Below, one piece after another: positions 22,263-34,159 of a stretch of 64,000 bases of DNA. This DNA is from Girardinichthys multiradiatus (Eukaryota > Chordata > Actinopteri > Cyprinodontiformes > Goodeidae), in the NCBI RefSeq assembly GCF_021462225.1, contig NC_061811.1, positions 2,900,663 through 2,964,662 on the forward strand. Direction: 5' to 3'. Both the position numbers and the translations under genes were made by a program. The notes beneath the pieces were generated by a model. The model was given only the letters and a program-made list of their open reading frames with translations. It did not search any database and had not been told where the DNA came from. Position 1 is the first letter of the stretch, and each line of letters begins with the position of its first letter.

Positions 22263-23198
22263 GTTCTCCCAAAAACTAAGGAGATGTATGTAAACTATCG
22301 AAAATGAGTGTGAAGAAACAAATTCTCTAAAAAAATATATATATCTCTCATTTTTCCTGCATTTAGCATAAGGAAATTATTTTCGTCATACAAGCTGACC
22401 TGAAACAGGAAATGTTTATTGTTATTTAATGTCAGACACAGAAAAATAGGTAATGTGTCTTTTTTCACACTGTGAATGTAATTATCTGGTAGCAACAGCA
22501 TTCATGTGACTAGTTGGTTCTAATAGCTAACATAATAGGAGGTTACTTACGTACAAACAACAGAAATGCTTTTCTTTTTTTAATTAAAATCTTTTAAGAT
22601 AGTTTTCTGAATGTCTTCAGCCTTCATACAGTTAATATAAGGAAATAGCTAATGTAACTATAGAATCTTCAACCGTTTATATCCTCATTCACAACCAGTC
22701 ATCCTAAAATGATTACACACATAGACACAAACATGCACTGTCTCTGTGACTCACATCTTGAAGGTCAGCAGGTTATTTCAACCACAGAGATGATAATGAG
22801 CAATCAGCACTGGAACAAATCACTGCTGCTCCAAACCTGCAAGCCTCATTATGAAAATGTGTGTGTATGTTTGTGTGACTGTTAAAGAATGTGACAGGAC
22901 CTGAAATGATATGGTGACCTTGAGCAGTGCAGAAAGATTTACCATGAGATGAGTCAGACAGATGAGCTTTGATCACTCGGTGCCCCTCAGCACAAAAATA
23001 AAACAGATTTCTGTATTACACATAAGATTTAAAGGTGAATTGTAGCTTTTCAGAAGCTATATTTCATCACTTCAGTGGATGCCAACTGGAATTTCTTTCT
23101 TAGTTCCTAAGTTAGTTTTAAGGGCTCAGCACTGCATGTTAGCTTGAAAGTTGCAACCTAAATATAGAATCACCACAAACAACAAACGTATTTACTCA
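22263..23198. other. No gene recognised
   Basis: AT-rich, nothing identified. Confidence 0.55.
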
Positions 23199-24190
23199 TC
23201 CATCCATTTAATCACTTCAGTGGCCACAGGTGTATAAATCCAGCACTAGGCATGAAGACTGCTTCTACAACATTTGTAAAAGAATGGGTCACTATGAGAA
23301 CTCAGAGGTAACATCACCAATTGGGACCAATGGATACTGAGGCACATGGTATGCAGACGTTTCTAGCTTTCTGCTGAGCCAATAGACCTCCAGATTCCAA
23401 TGTGGCTTTCTGATTGGTTTAAGAACAGTACATAGTGAGCTTCAGAGAATAAATTTCCATGGGTGAGTAGCTGTATCCAAGTCTTACATGACTCAGTGTC
23501 AGATGCATTGTTGCAAAAGCATACCACCACTAGACTATAGAGCAGTGGAGACGTGTTCTGTGGAGTTACAAGTCATGCCTCATTGTATGGCAGTCTGATG
23601 GACGAGTCAGGATTTACCAGTTACCATAAGGACGACACTGACCTGACTGCCTCAAGTGGTGTAGGGAGGATTATGGTGTCTGGCTGTTTTTCAGAAGTGT
23701 GACTTGCCACCATAATTCCACTGAAAGAAGTCTTTAATGCTTCAGCAGATGATGATATTTTGGACAATTTCATTCCATCTCTGTGGGAGCATTTTGGAGA
23801 TGGCCCCTTCCTGTTCAAACATGACTGCACACCAGTGTACAAAGCAAGGTCTATAAAGACATGAATAGATACATTTGGTGCGGATGTTCTGCATAGAGTC
23901 CGGAATTTACACCCACCAAACATCTATGGGATAAATTAGAGCCGTGACTGTGGGCCCTGTTGTCCAACATCAGTGTCTGACCTCACAAATACTCTTATGG
24001 AAGAACAGTACAAAATCCTCATAAACACATTTATAAACCTTTGATAAAACCTTCCTAGAAGAGTTGAATTTGTTAAAGCAGCAAACATGGACCAACTTCA
24101 TATTTAACCCTGTGGATTGAAAATTATAAGTAACTCAAGTTAATGAGTGTGTGAAGGGAAGCAAGTACTTTTGATTGTATATTGTATTGC
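23199..24190 (+). pseudogene. Tc1-like element relic covering most of the gene
   Basis: Recognisable blocks in order: CTTCTACAACATTTGTAAAAGA (about 23265, leader), AAGAACAGT.C.TA..GAGCTTC (about 23425), GAGCAGTGGAGACGTGTTCT (about 23540), WQSDGRV (about 23590), GATTATGGTGTCTGGCTG (23668), GACAATTTCATTCCATC (23763), CCTTCCTGTTCAAACATGACTG (23806, the second catalytic Asp) and CCAACATCAGTGTCTGACCTC (23965). Together they follow one common fish Tc1 family. Many frameshifts and stops; the end decays around GCAAGTACTTTTGATTGTAT (24160-24180). Confidence 0.75.
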
Positions 24191-26269
24191 TACCACACAA
24201 ATCTGACATAAATGTGTTTTGTTTTCTTGCTTGCAGTCTAAATAAAGATATTAATAATGTTGCTGACTAGTGCCAACTAGTGATGGGTTGTGCTGTGCTG
24301 AGGCTTCAAAACGTCCATCAAGAAATCCAGGAAGGGTTTAGTGAAGTGTGTGTCAAGGCTTGTATCACTTAGCGACATCATCGAGGACATCGGAAGATTC
24401 AGTGGTTCATGAAGAGGTTTGAGTAATGGCACTATTCATGGAAAGATATTTCTTTTCATTGCATACTTCCTGCACTGGACCTGCTCGCATGTAATGGGTT
24501 AGTGTTAGGGCTGGTTTGTGTGTGAAACAAAGGGGGCATCCTGAGCCTAAGTGTAACATTTGTTTTGCTATGTGGAAACATTTTAACCTGGTCCAGCATT
24601 TCTTCGAAATCTTAAAAAGTATTGAAACTTTTCAAATGTAAAAACCTTACAATGTCTTATGTTAATATAGGTTTCCCTTTCAAAATCTTAAATCATCTTT
24701 AGTTGGGTCTTAAATTTGTGCATTTTTTCAATCATTGCTTCTGTCTATCTTTGGATTTTCATAGTTTGTTTTTTTTCACCAACAAAATCCAAAAGTTATT
24801 TTTAGTTATTTACAACCAGCTTCTTTCTCATGATTATATTATTCACATGTGTTAGCTGGCTGACTAATGTTCATTAAAAACTGTTGGGAGGTTCACTGTA
24901 TGCTGTGTTTGCCTTTAAGCTAGGCAACCTATTAAAGTCACATGCCTAAACAGAAAAAACAACCTCATTGGATAAAGTTTCATTAAACTTGCCTATTTTT
25001 AAAATTGGTTAAGCTTACAGGTAAATAAATTAACTTGTACTTGTACATTGGACTAAAGTTGAGTTTAATAAAAGGTTATGAATTTGATTTGAAACCTGCA
25101 GAAACCCATTATCAGCTGCTACAAAATTTACACCTCTTAATATATTAGTGTTCATTTAATTTTATTAATTAGAAAAAAATAAAGTCAATCAAAGCCATAG
25201 TTTAAAACTGTGGATAACTATTTGATCAAACCAACATATTAGAACAGCTAATACGACATGTCCCATAAGACAGGGAGCTAATTAGGCATTTAGTCGGTTG
25301 TGCTGTGAATTGCTTTATCTCATTCAACACAGTCAGTCACTGTATATGCCATCTTAGCCTCAGACTGTTCATCCATATGAGATTTAAATAATTAAAAAAT
25401 ACTTGCTAATACAATACCTCAGTATTTCGTGCATCATTTCAATTAGTAACCCAAAACAGATATCCTAAACTGAATGAAGCAGTTATCCCAGTGCGATCTG
25501 AGATTAGGCCTTTGTGCAATTATTTTTTTTTTTTAACGAGCCATTTAACAGGGTCACTGGCTGGATAACCAAGCGTAGGTAGATAAGTGAATTAAGGACA
25601 AATAGGGGAAAATGGCTTTACAGGACCCACATTTAAATCATCAGAATAATTGTTTGTTTTACAGGAACACAGCAAACCTCAGTTCACATCTTTTATTTTG
25701 ATGATTCATGTTAGTGTATAAGAGATCATTTTCATTGTTATCTCACTGCTCGTCTCTTGGTCTCCTTGTTGAGTAAATGTTAGTGTATTTGGTCAGACGT
25801 GATGTTATTACATTTAATTGTTTGGAAAGTAAAAAACAGGCACAGTTAATTAAAAAAATGAAAGGGATAAAAGTGGTGTAACCTTTATTATGTCTGAAGA
25901 TGAAACAACAATCTTTTGAATCCGTTTCTGTTTCCTAAATGTACCAACCGGGCTTTGATTGTAAGTTATTGTTTCAGCTGGCTTTGCCTTGCAAGTGGAA
26001 GATTCTGATTTCAGCTTCATCCAACAACATGTACTCCAAGTTGTCAACTGGTCTGCAAACATTGACATGGGAGTATGTGGCAGCGTTCCCACTAACATCT
26101 CATGCACTGCTTTAACCCATCCTGCAACTCAATTCTAATGCATTTGGGTCACATTGGGACTGACGTGGGGGAGACTCTGCTGTTAGCAACCTGTGGGGTC
26201 TCTGAAGCACCACACACCTGCATTCATAGCAACATTTGTCAGTAAAATAGACACATATGCAAACAGCAG
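24191..26269. other. No gene recognised
   Basis: AT-rich. The stretch 24265-24420 (GTGATGGGTT, GAGGCTTCAAAACG) weakly resembles hAT-type non-autonomous elements but is too diverged to call. The minus frame at 25850-26107 has no domain I recognise. Confidence 0.5.
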
Positions 26270-26690
26270 TGATGGGGATATAATTGTGGGCTCCAGGAAA
26301 ATATCATCTTATTAACTGTGAAGCATAGAGCTGGAAGTACCATGGTTTTGGGGAATTATTCAGTACATCAGGCTTTGGTCAGCTTCCCATCATAGAATCC
26401 ACCATGAATTATATCGTGTATCAGAGACTACTTGAGAAAAATGTGAGACCATCTGTAAAAAATAAAAATAAAGCTTAAGCAGAACTGGACCCTCCAACAT
26501 TACAATGACCCAAACATATACAGTAAATATACATAGGATTCATTGAAAATCAAGAAATTGAAAGTCCTGGACCTACTCAAAGCCCAGATCTTCAACTTAT
26601 TGAGATGTTGTAGAGGGACCTGGAACAAGCTCTAAATGTAGGAAACCCTTAAACATCTCACAGCTGAAGGTGAGGAGTGGGAAGAATATT
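26270..26690 (+). pseudogene. Degenerate Tc1-like transposase C-terminal relic
   Basis: AAGCATAGAGCTGGAAGTAC (26322) matches the KHGGGS block; CCTCCAACATTACAATGACC (26490) matches the N.D block around the second Asp; GACCTACTCAAAGCCCAGA (26570) matches the WTYSKPRSS form of the PxQSPDLNP block; ACATCTCACAGCTGAAGGTG.GGAGTGGG (26652) matches the tail. Heavily decayed with many stops. Confidence 0.6.
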
Positions 26691-28875
26691 CCTCAGACTA
26701 CACATTCTTCTCAGTATATTTTGTTTAAGTAAAACAATGTCTGTTTGTGGTGTTTACCTGGAATTAAATCAATTTCTTGTCCAGATAAGCACAGAATATT
26801 TAAGAGGCTTTCCTCTTTCTTTCATACATGACTGTAAGCATAATGATGACCCTCTATGAATTAGAGAAAATCCACAATAAATTCAAACTCATGCACCTAA
26901 TTCTTGATTGTAGAAATGACTGCATATATAGTGTGTTGTAAAATAATCCCACCTTGAAAGAAATGTGGTCCATAAAAATTATTAAATCCAAAACTATATC
27001 AGATATCCAACCCCATGATTAGGGTGTTTAAAACTGAGACTCACATCCCCAGCCATATAGAACAGCTTTGTGCCATAAAATACTATTAACACAATTAACA
27101 CAAAATAAGGTCAAAAAATTTGCTTTTGCCACAATTCTTCTTAAAGAAGAGTCACATTCTGCTGGCTAGTGAGCTGGGTTTTCAAATTTGATAAATAGAA
27201 GCCGATGACCCAAAACCTCCCTTTTTTATTTATTTAACAAAAAGTAGCACAAAATATGGTTCATAATAAAATGTCAAGGGTATCATGAAACCAATTAAAT
27301 GTAACAAAATGTAGGTTGAAGACATCTAATAGCAGTTGAACTCTCTGTACAGGACTGCATAATTAGTTTCTCAGTAGTAATTCTCAATATTACTCTTTGT
27401 GACTAGCCAAAGATATGGAACAAAGGATGACCAATGCTTTTCCATATCTCAGCCAATCTTATCTGTCTTTCTGAAGCACAATAAGTTTGTAAACTTGGTG
27501 ATTGACACTGATTTCATCATTCAGTCGCTCATATCTGTTCAGAGATGGGCTGATGGTGAACATGGTCAATAGCCGCAAATTATTTTGGCAACGTGACAAA
27601 TGTACTGCCATTGTCAGCTTTGATACTGAGGGAAAGAGAAATTATGCTGAAAAGAATTGAGGAGGAATAAGTGAGAGGCCTTAAAAAAAGAGAAACTGAT
27701 AGAAATGGAGCTGAATACAAGGCTGCTGCCTTGTTCCAGAACTTTGTGTTCCAAATTGTTCATGGTCCTTGCTTTTTATGAGATGTTATTTTGTTAATGT
27801 GTCCGTATTTTGCTACTTTTACTCATCATTGTATTATTTATGTGTTAACCTTGTCAGTTTTGCCTCATGTCCTTCAGGTTAAAGTTTCAGATTATTAATA
27901 TGATAATAGCTCTGGTTCCAGTTTTCTTTCCTATTATTTGTAAAATAGGAATAGAAGAGGTATTCTGATCACTTTTTAGTTTAACAATTTATTTTGGCTG
28001 AGAATAGTTGAGTTTTACTTAGTTACCTTTTCTTTTTCAATCATTAAATGGTGCTTTTATTTATTGTAGCTATTTTATTTAGTTATGTAACAATTACTGG
28101 TTTCATGTTCATTCTGTTATTTTCAGATCAGTTCAGTTTATCTAGAACCAATGCACAACAAATCTGGTCTCAGGTCACTTTAAGTGAAACAAGTCCATAT
28201 CAGTGAAATCAGTGATTAAGAAACCGTTTTTTCCAAACTTCTTTCAGCTACGTCTACTTTTTTCCATGAAGTCTATCTACACAGTTCCATTCAGTTTAAA
28301 TTACAATTTTACTAACCCTAACAAACTCATATTCAGTTGATAATAAAATGCTAAGTGGTAAAAAGTTACCTTTCAAAACTAACCCAGCCACATTGGACAG
28401 AAGCCATTCCTTTTAAACAGACAAAATCTTTCAGGAGAACCAGAACCAGGCTCAGTATGAACAGCCATCTGTACTAAACATCTGGGGGTTGAGAAGATCG
28501 AAGGCAGACTACAAAAAACAAACAGTAGCATAGGGTCTTGACTACTTTCTGTGGAGAAGAACAAATAAAAGAGTACACAATATTAACAGAGACATGCATA
28601 ACACAAAAGTACAGAGTGAGGGGTACTTTCTATGGGACAGAATAACAAAAAGGAAAGACAGTTAATGGCACAAATAGCTCCTGAGACTGTCTGTCTTTTC
28701 AGAGTAGCTACTGCATGTAAATCACAAATGCTAAAGTTGCTCTCTGACCCAAGCAAACATGTTACATTCTGATAACATCACTTGTATATATTCTTCAGTA
28801 ATTGAGATTTACTCAATGGTTCTGGAATATATAACACAAATAGCCTGTGTGGGCTGGTCATCTCCTGATGTGAAT
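26691..28875. other. No gene recognised
   Basis: AT-rich; nothing identified on either strand. Confidence 0.55.
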
Positions 28876-29589
28876 ATACAGTACTGTGCAAAGGTTTTAG
28901 GAAGGTGTGTATAAATGCTGTAAACAAAGAATGCTTTCAGAAATATAAATGATGATTGTTTATTTTTATCAATTTACAAAATGCTAAGTGAGCGAACCCA
29001 AACATACAGCCAGAGTCATTAATAACTACCTTCAGCGTAATGAAGAACAAGACTTACTGGAAGTGATGGTATGGCCCCCACAGAGCCCTGATCTCAACAT
29101 CATCAGAATCAGAATCAGCTTTATTGACAAGTTCGTACATACAAACAAGGAATTTGACTCCGGTACACTTTGCTCTTTTGTTCTGTTTTTGCATTACAGA
29201 ATATACAAATTTACAATTTACAATGTACAATATACACATATCTAATAGAAAAGGTGCATTTGCAACATCTGTATGCTGTTGTTTTGTACTCTATTGAATG
29301 TTCATCAGAGAAACAGCCTGGGGGAAGAAACTGTCTCTTTGGCTGCTGGTTTTAGTGAACAGTGCTCTGTAGCGGCGGCCTGAAGGTAAAACTCTAAACA
29401 GTTTATGTGCAGGGTGTGTGGGGTCTGCAGAGATTTTGGCAACTCTTTTCTTGACCCTAGACCTGTATAAGTCCTGGACGGAGGACTTATATGGAGTGTG
29501 TCTGGGATGACATGAAGAGACAGAAGGATGTGAGGAAGCCTACATCCATAGAAGATGTGTGGTTAGTTCTCCAAGATGTTTGAAACAAC
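28876..29589 (+). pseudogene. Tc1-like element relic, internally deleted and split by a LINE tail
   Basis: Starts with the inverted-repeat-like ACAGTACTGTGCAAAGG (28876). After a large deletion the transposase resumes at about 29005: KHTARVINNYLQRNEEQ and VWPPQSPDLNII, breaking off at about 29095. It resumes after the inserted LINE fragment at about 29490 with ECVWDDMKRQKDVRK and IEDVWLVLQDV, to 29580. The split falls exactly between NII and E at the catalytic Glu, so a LINE tail disrupts the catalytic site. Confidence 0.75.
29096..29480 (-). mobile_element. LINE 3'-end fragment with (TCTGAT)n tail
   Basis: The plus strand starts with repeated CAGAAT and CAGCTTTATTGACAAGTTCG, the reverse of a LINE tail. 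On the minus strand, 29375-29295 reads RYRALFTKTSSQRDSFFPQA, a C-terminal segment of a LINE ORF2. It is severely 5'-truncated and inserted in the Tc1 relic. Confidence 0.7.
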
Positions 29590-29895
29590 CTACCAGCCGT
29601 CGTTGGCGGTGGTCAGTTCTGAGGTCCACTGGTCCCATCGTCCAGTGTAATTGCTCCCTGATGCATGCAAGATGATGATGCCTGGTGAGCTTAGGGTGAC
29701 ATTCGGTGACACTCTAAGCTCAGTGGGCACTTCTATCTGAGGACATCCTGCTTCAAGCCTTGCAACGGCGAGGTACTGTTGATCAATTGTTAGGTGTTGT
29801 CTTGGTCTCATGATTTCAAAATGAAAACAGCATGATGAGGAGGACTGTTTAAATACCAATTCTGAATGAACCAAGACATTTTTTGGTCGATTCAT
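29590..29895 (-). pseudogene. N-terminal piece of another Tc1/mariner-type transposase
   Basis: Within the minus frame, MRPRQHLTIDQQYLAVARLE and PTELRVSP (about 29810-29710) look like the first helix-turn-helix of a Tc1-type transposase (HLT.DQ...A.ARLEAG pattern). The sequence after it does not continue as a transposase. It joins the preceding plus-strand Tc1 relic directly at 29589, which suggests a rearrangement or nested insertion. The frame upstream of the internal Met is probably not part of the gene. Confidence 0.5.
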
Positions 29896-30093
29896 TGATC
29901 AAATACCCGTTTTTTTTTTTCCATTAAGCTCCTTGTTAGAGAACAGCAAGCACTGAAACAATGAACAGTTGGACATCTGCACTCAAAAGTTTAGAAAAGG
30001 TCACATTAAGTTCACCTAAAGGTTATAGTTCATTTTGGGTTCATCCTGAAATTTCAGCCCAATGTCCCTAACATTTTGTGAGTATTAAATGTG

Positions 30094-30098
<5 letters not shown>
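29896..30098. other. No gene recognised
   Basis: Short AT-rich spacer with a poly(T) run; nothing identified. Confidence 0.5.
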
Positions 30099-30148
<50 letters not shown>

Positions 30149-30168
30149 ATATATTATATATATATACT
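30099..30168. repeat. (TA)n microsatellite
   Basis: TA dinucleotides with two TTAT interruptions, directly abutting the 3' end of the RTE fragment. Confidence 0.95.
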
Positions 30169-30895
30169 CGTACTCGTACTCGTCGTCCTCCGCTTTATCC
30201 GGGACCGGGTCGCGGGGGCAGCAGACTCAGCAGAGACGCCCAGACGTCCCTCTCCCCAGACACCTCTTCCAGTTCCTCCAGGGGGAGCCCAAGGTGTTCC
30301 CAGGCCAGTCGAGAGACATAGTCCCTCCAGCGTGTCCTGGGCCGTCCCCTGGGCCTCCTCCTGGTGGGACGTGCCTGGAACACCTTCCGAGGAAGGCGTC
30401 CAGGAGGCATCCGGTATAGATACCCGAGCCACCTCAACTGGCTCCTCTCGAAGTGGAGGAGCAGTGGTTCTACTCCAAGCCCCTCCCGGATGGCCGAGCT
30501 CCTCACCCTATATCTAAGGTAGTGCCCGGCCACCCTACGGAGGAAGCTCATTTCCGCCGCTTGTATCCGAGATCTCGTTCTTTTGGTCATGACCCAAAGT
30601 TCATGGTCATAGGTGAGGGTAGGAACGTAGACCGACCGGTAAATCGAGAGCTTCGCTTTTCGGCTCAGCTCTCTCTTCAGCACAACGGACCGGCACAGCG
30701 CCCCCATTACTGTGGCAGCCGCACCGATCCATCTGTCGATCTCCTGCTCCATTCTTCCCTCACTCGTGAACAAGACCCCGAGATACTTAAACTCCTCCAC
30801 TTGAGGCAGGACCTCCCCTCCAACCTGAAGAGGACAAGCCACCCTTTTCCGGTCGAGAACCATAGCCTCGGACTTGGAGGAGCTGATCTCCATCC
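30169..30895 (-). mobile_element. Rex3/RTE-type LINE, 5'-truncated, with open reading frame
   Basis: The minus strand is open from the right-hand TA tract to 30195. Segments: EISSSKSEAMVL, EEFKYLGVLFTSEGRM, RELSRKAKLSIYRSVYVPTL, HELWVMTKRTRSRIQAAEM, FLRRVAG, and the C-terminal RRPRGRPRTRWRDYVSRLAW box, ending LPPRPGPG. This is the region downstream of the catalytic YADD box of an RTE-clade (Rex3-like) reverse transcriptase. The 3' end, GGATAAAGCGGAGGACGACG then GAGTAC repeats, is typical of the family. The endonuclease and catalytic core are missing, so it cannot act alone. The absence of stops suggests a young fragment. Confidence 0.85.
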
Positions 30896-30913
30896 CATAT
30901 ATATATATATATC

Positions 30914-30985
<72 letters not shown>
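30896..30985. repeat. (TA)n microsatellite
   Basis: About 90 bp of TA with one ATCCCA interruption near 30911, bounding the truncated 5' side of the RTE fragment. Confidence 0.95.
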
Positions 30986-30987
<2 letters not shown>

Positions 30988-31111
30988 TCTACAGTATGTG
31001 TTGGTGGGGACTGCTAACAGTAAATAAAAAATACAACAGAAATAAAGCACTTGGATAAAAAACCCTGGATTTTGTCACAGGACGGACAATCAAGATATTC
31101 CTCTTCCATTA

Positions 31112-31340
31112 TTCCGGCTTCCTCCCACAGTCCAAAGACATGCCTGTTAGGTTAATTGGTCACTCTAAATTGCCCTTAGGTGTGTGAATGAGTGTGTGCA
31201 TGGTTGTTTGTGTGTTGCCCTGCGATGGACTGGCGACCTGTCCAGGGTGTACCCTGCCTCTCGCCCATTGACTGCTGGAGTTAGGCACCAGCTTCCCCGC
31301 GACCCACTATGGAATAAGCGGTAGAAAATGACTGACTGAC
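31112..31340 (+). repeat. tRNA-derived SINE, 5'-truncated copy
   Basis: Shares CCGGCTTCCTCCCACAGTCC, TAGGTTAATTGGTCACTCTA, CTGGCGACCTGTCCAGG and the terminal GGTAGAAAATGACTGACTGA with the full copies at 32903-33246 and 34160-34479. It lacks the tRNA-like head. Confidence 0.8.
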
Positions 31341-32272
31341 TATTCTATTATTTTTCCGAGGTCTTGAAACTTATATAACCAAGTTATTGCTCTGCGTGCA
31401 GATAAGAGAGCTGCTGCTGACTGGAATTGTTTTATTGATTTCTATTTAACATTAATAAAACTGTTTTAAACTCTTTTCTGTTCAATCTCAGTTTTGTGGA
31501 AGAAAATAATGACTTTTGCTTGCAAAATAAGATGTAAAATTTAAGGGACTGAAGGATTTTTTATTAATTAAGCAAAAAGCGAAGACTTCAAGATCTCCTT
31601 ATCAGTATATTTTTTGCTTACCTTAATTTAAATCTTTTCCACTGAACTTGATTTAGCTGCTTTCACTTGAAACTGCTGTTAGAGCCTGGTTGATTACTTG
31701 CATTTTAACATTATGAACAAAGGTGTTCTATGACTTCCCTTTTTGTAACTCTGACTTGGTAGATTTTGGTTATGATAATCATATGGAGATGGTATGGAGA
31801 TTAAAAATTACTCCAATTGTTACTAAAGCCACTCAGAGTCTGACTGCAGCATTTTTACTGCATGGAAATGAGGTGAGTGTTTTCCAACTGTGAATATCAG
31901 AGTAGATTGAAAATAAAATTGCCCTTTTGCTGACCCTAATTTGAGTATTTTTCAATGACCTTGATTTCACTGCTGTCTCCTGAAGCCACTGTGGCTGAGA
32001 TGTCATTACAGTGGATTTAATCCCATTAATGATCCAAATGATGTTGTCATTTTCAGTAAAACCCAACATTAGGATGACACATTTATTCAAACTTTGGTTC
32101 AACACAGTTGCCATGAGTGTCCTCCACTGCATAAATAAGTATCGCCCATTAAATGTTGCACAGGTTTTGGGAAAGAAATCTCAGATCAGCTGATTAATAG
32201 AGGGGAAGAACTTCAGTCTGAGGAAATGAAGATTATAAGCCCCAACGGAACAAAGCTTTTTAGGAATAACAT
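31341..32272. other. No gene recognised
   Basis: AT-rich, nothing identified. Confidence 0.55.
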
Positions 32273-32368
32273 TGGATGGATGGATGGATGGATAGATGGA
32301 TGGATGGATGGATGGATGGATGGATGGATGGATGGATGGATGGATGGATGGATGGATGGATGGATGGA
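32273..32368. repeat. (GGAT)n microsatellite
   Basis: About 24 tandem GGAT units with a single GATA interruption near 32291. The His-Pro-Ser-Ile repeat frame across it is an artefact. Confidence 0.95.
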
Positions 32369-32902
32369 ACCACTCACTCTTCAGTTGGTGGTGTGTTAAA
32401 AAAGAGGGGGATTTATGAACAGACCTCTTAATGAACCCGATGTAAACAATCAATAACAGTGAGTTATAAACTTGTAACAGTTTATAACTCATTCAGAAAG
32501 TGCATGACAGTATTCATTTACTCATTTTCTTTATGAAAAGAGTTCAAACAGGAAAAATAAATTAGATCATTCACAAGGAAGATAGTATGGGTGGCAAAGG
32601 AACAAAGGGAAAGTGAGCATGGAGGAAGATTAGAGTTCACTCAGAGGAAAAGGTATAAGGGGGTCATAAGTACATAAATTACTAAAAATGAGAGAAAACA
32701 AGGACACAATTTTCACAAAAGAAAATATGAGAAGGGTTAGGGGAAAAGAACAACATTTCCTCAATCCTACTGCAGAACTGAAAAGGGATAAAGACATTAT
32801 TTTCTCTGTAGAACAGGGAAAAGGATATAGTTTATATGAAAGGAGCAGACAAGAATGGTCAGTAAAATGGGTGAGATGGCATTTCTTTGAACAGAAAAAG
32901 AT
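32369..32902. other. No gene recognised
   Basis: Purine-rich stretch; the Lys/Glu-rich frame at 32688-32936 is most likely compositional. Confidence 0.5.
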
Positions 32903-33246
32903 CTCAGTCAGTCATTTTCTACTGCTTATTCCATAGTGGGTTGTGGGGGAGCTGGTGCCCATATCCAGCAGTCTATGGGCTAGAGGAAGGGTACAACCTG
33001 GACAGGTCGCCAGTTCATCGCAGGGCAACACACTCATTTATACACCTAAGGGCAATTTAGAGTGACCAATTAACCTAAAAGGCATGTCTTTGGACTGTGG
33101 GAGGAAGCCGGAGTACCTGGTGAGAACCCACGCATGCACGGGGAGAACATGCAAACTCCATGCAGAAAGACCCCAGGCTGGGAATCAAACCCAGGACCTT
33201 CCTGCTGCAAGGCAACAGTGCTACCAACTGCGCCACCGTGCAGCCC
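32903..33246 (-). repeat. tRNA-derived SINE, full copy
   Basis: On the minus strand: GGGCTGCACGGTGGCGCAGT, with TGGCGCAGTTGG as an A-box-like and GGGTTTGATTCCC as a B-box-like RNA polymerase III promoter, then a unique body (GGAGAACATGCAAACTCC on the plus strand) and a (TGAC)n tail at 32903. The head resembles a tRNA but cannot be a tRNA gene, as it continues into a long body shared with five other copies in the window. Confidence 0.85.
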
Positions 33247-34159
33247 AGCAAATGATCTTTTTTTTGAAATTTTGCGTAAAAAAATTGTTTCTGCTGAATG
33301 TAATTATTTAATTGGGCAGAAAATATCACAAAGTACTTTGAATGATCTAATGGGTTCTTCCATCTTGTTTGAAACTGAGGTCAAAGGAAAATGATTTGGT
33401 TTCAGTTCAATTTCTGGTTTGGGAAGGTTTTTATGCAAATTTGATTCAGGCACTTTTGCTTGTACCTCAAAGCTCTCTGTGTTTTTCTGTCTCTTTCAGA
33501 TAGACAATAAGCTCATGAAAAGGAGAGCCCTTCAGGGAGCAGTGAAAAAAGTAGAAGAAAGAAAAGAAAAGAGGAGAGGTACAGGTGTTAAAAGAGAAAA
33601 AAGGTTGTAGTAAAGTCTTCTCTGTAAATATCAAAAATAAAAAATGTTGAAAAAAGAGGAAGTGGTGGAAATGCTGAGGTGAAAAGACAAATGTCAAAGC
33701 CACAGGAGGAAGCATCCAGTGTCAATCTCCTCAGAAAGAAGGATGGAGCAGTGCAAGCAGAAGGCTCCAGTAGGATGTATTTAATATTCTCTGTCAACTG
33801 GATGAATACCGTCCTGCCATTTCAGTGTTTTTAGGAGAAAAGAGGCAGCAATGGATGTAGAGGAGAAAAATGGTGGCATTAGAGAAAAAATGGGATCTAT
33901 AGACACATAAAGTCTCAGACCTGCAGGGCCTATTTGGATTGGAAATAGGAACTATGCATGCGGTGAAAAAATTTACACCTGCTGCGGCTTCCAACTTTAT
34001 AAGAAGGTTTAATTCAATTGTTCCATTGTGCCTGCAGAGCCTTTTTACAAGTGTTAGGCTTGTCTAAGTGACATTAATCTGCACACACCGTTCTAACACA
34101 ACAAAGAAAAGCAGGTTTTTGAAATAACTAATCAGAATAGTTATTTCAAAATAGAACAG
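33247..34159. other. No confirmed gene; one weak exon candidate
   Basis: Holds the exon-like segment at 33500-33578: an excellent polypyrimidine acceptor (TTTTTCTGTCTCTTTCAG), 79 open bases (DNKLMKRRALQGAVKK, then Glu/Lys/Arg-rich), and GAG|GTACAG as a possible donor. Nothing else in the interval supports a gene. Confidence 0.3.

Noticed and set aside
23621..23923. Minus-strand 100-codon frame
   Set aside because: Shadow of a plus-strand Tc1 relic.
24265..24420. hAT-type non-autonomous element
   Set aside because: Only vague word matches (GTGATGGGTT, GAGGCTTCAAAACG); no ends or duplication found.
30453..31058. Plus-strand frame of 201 codons opposite the RTE fragment
   Set aside because: It is the shadow of the minus-strand reverse transcriptase and runs into the TA tract.
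32181..32492. Frame with His-Pro-Ser-Ile repeats
   Set aside because: Translation of the GGAT microsatellite.
33180..33246. tRNA gene candidate (A- and B-box-like sequence)
   Set aside because: It is the head of a SINE present in several copies, and no complete cloverleaf with anticodon arm could be supported.
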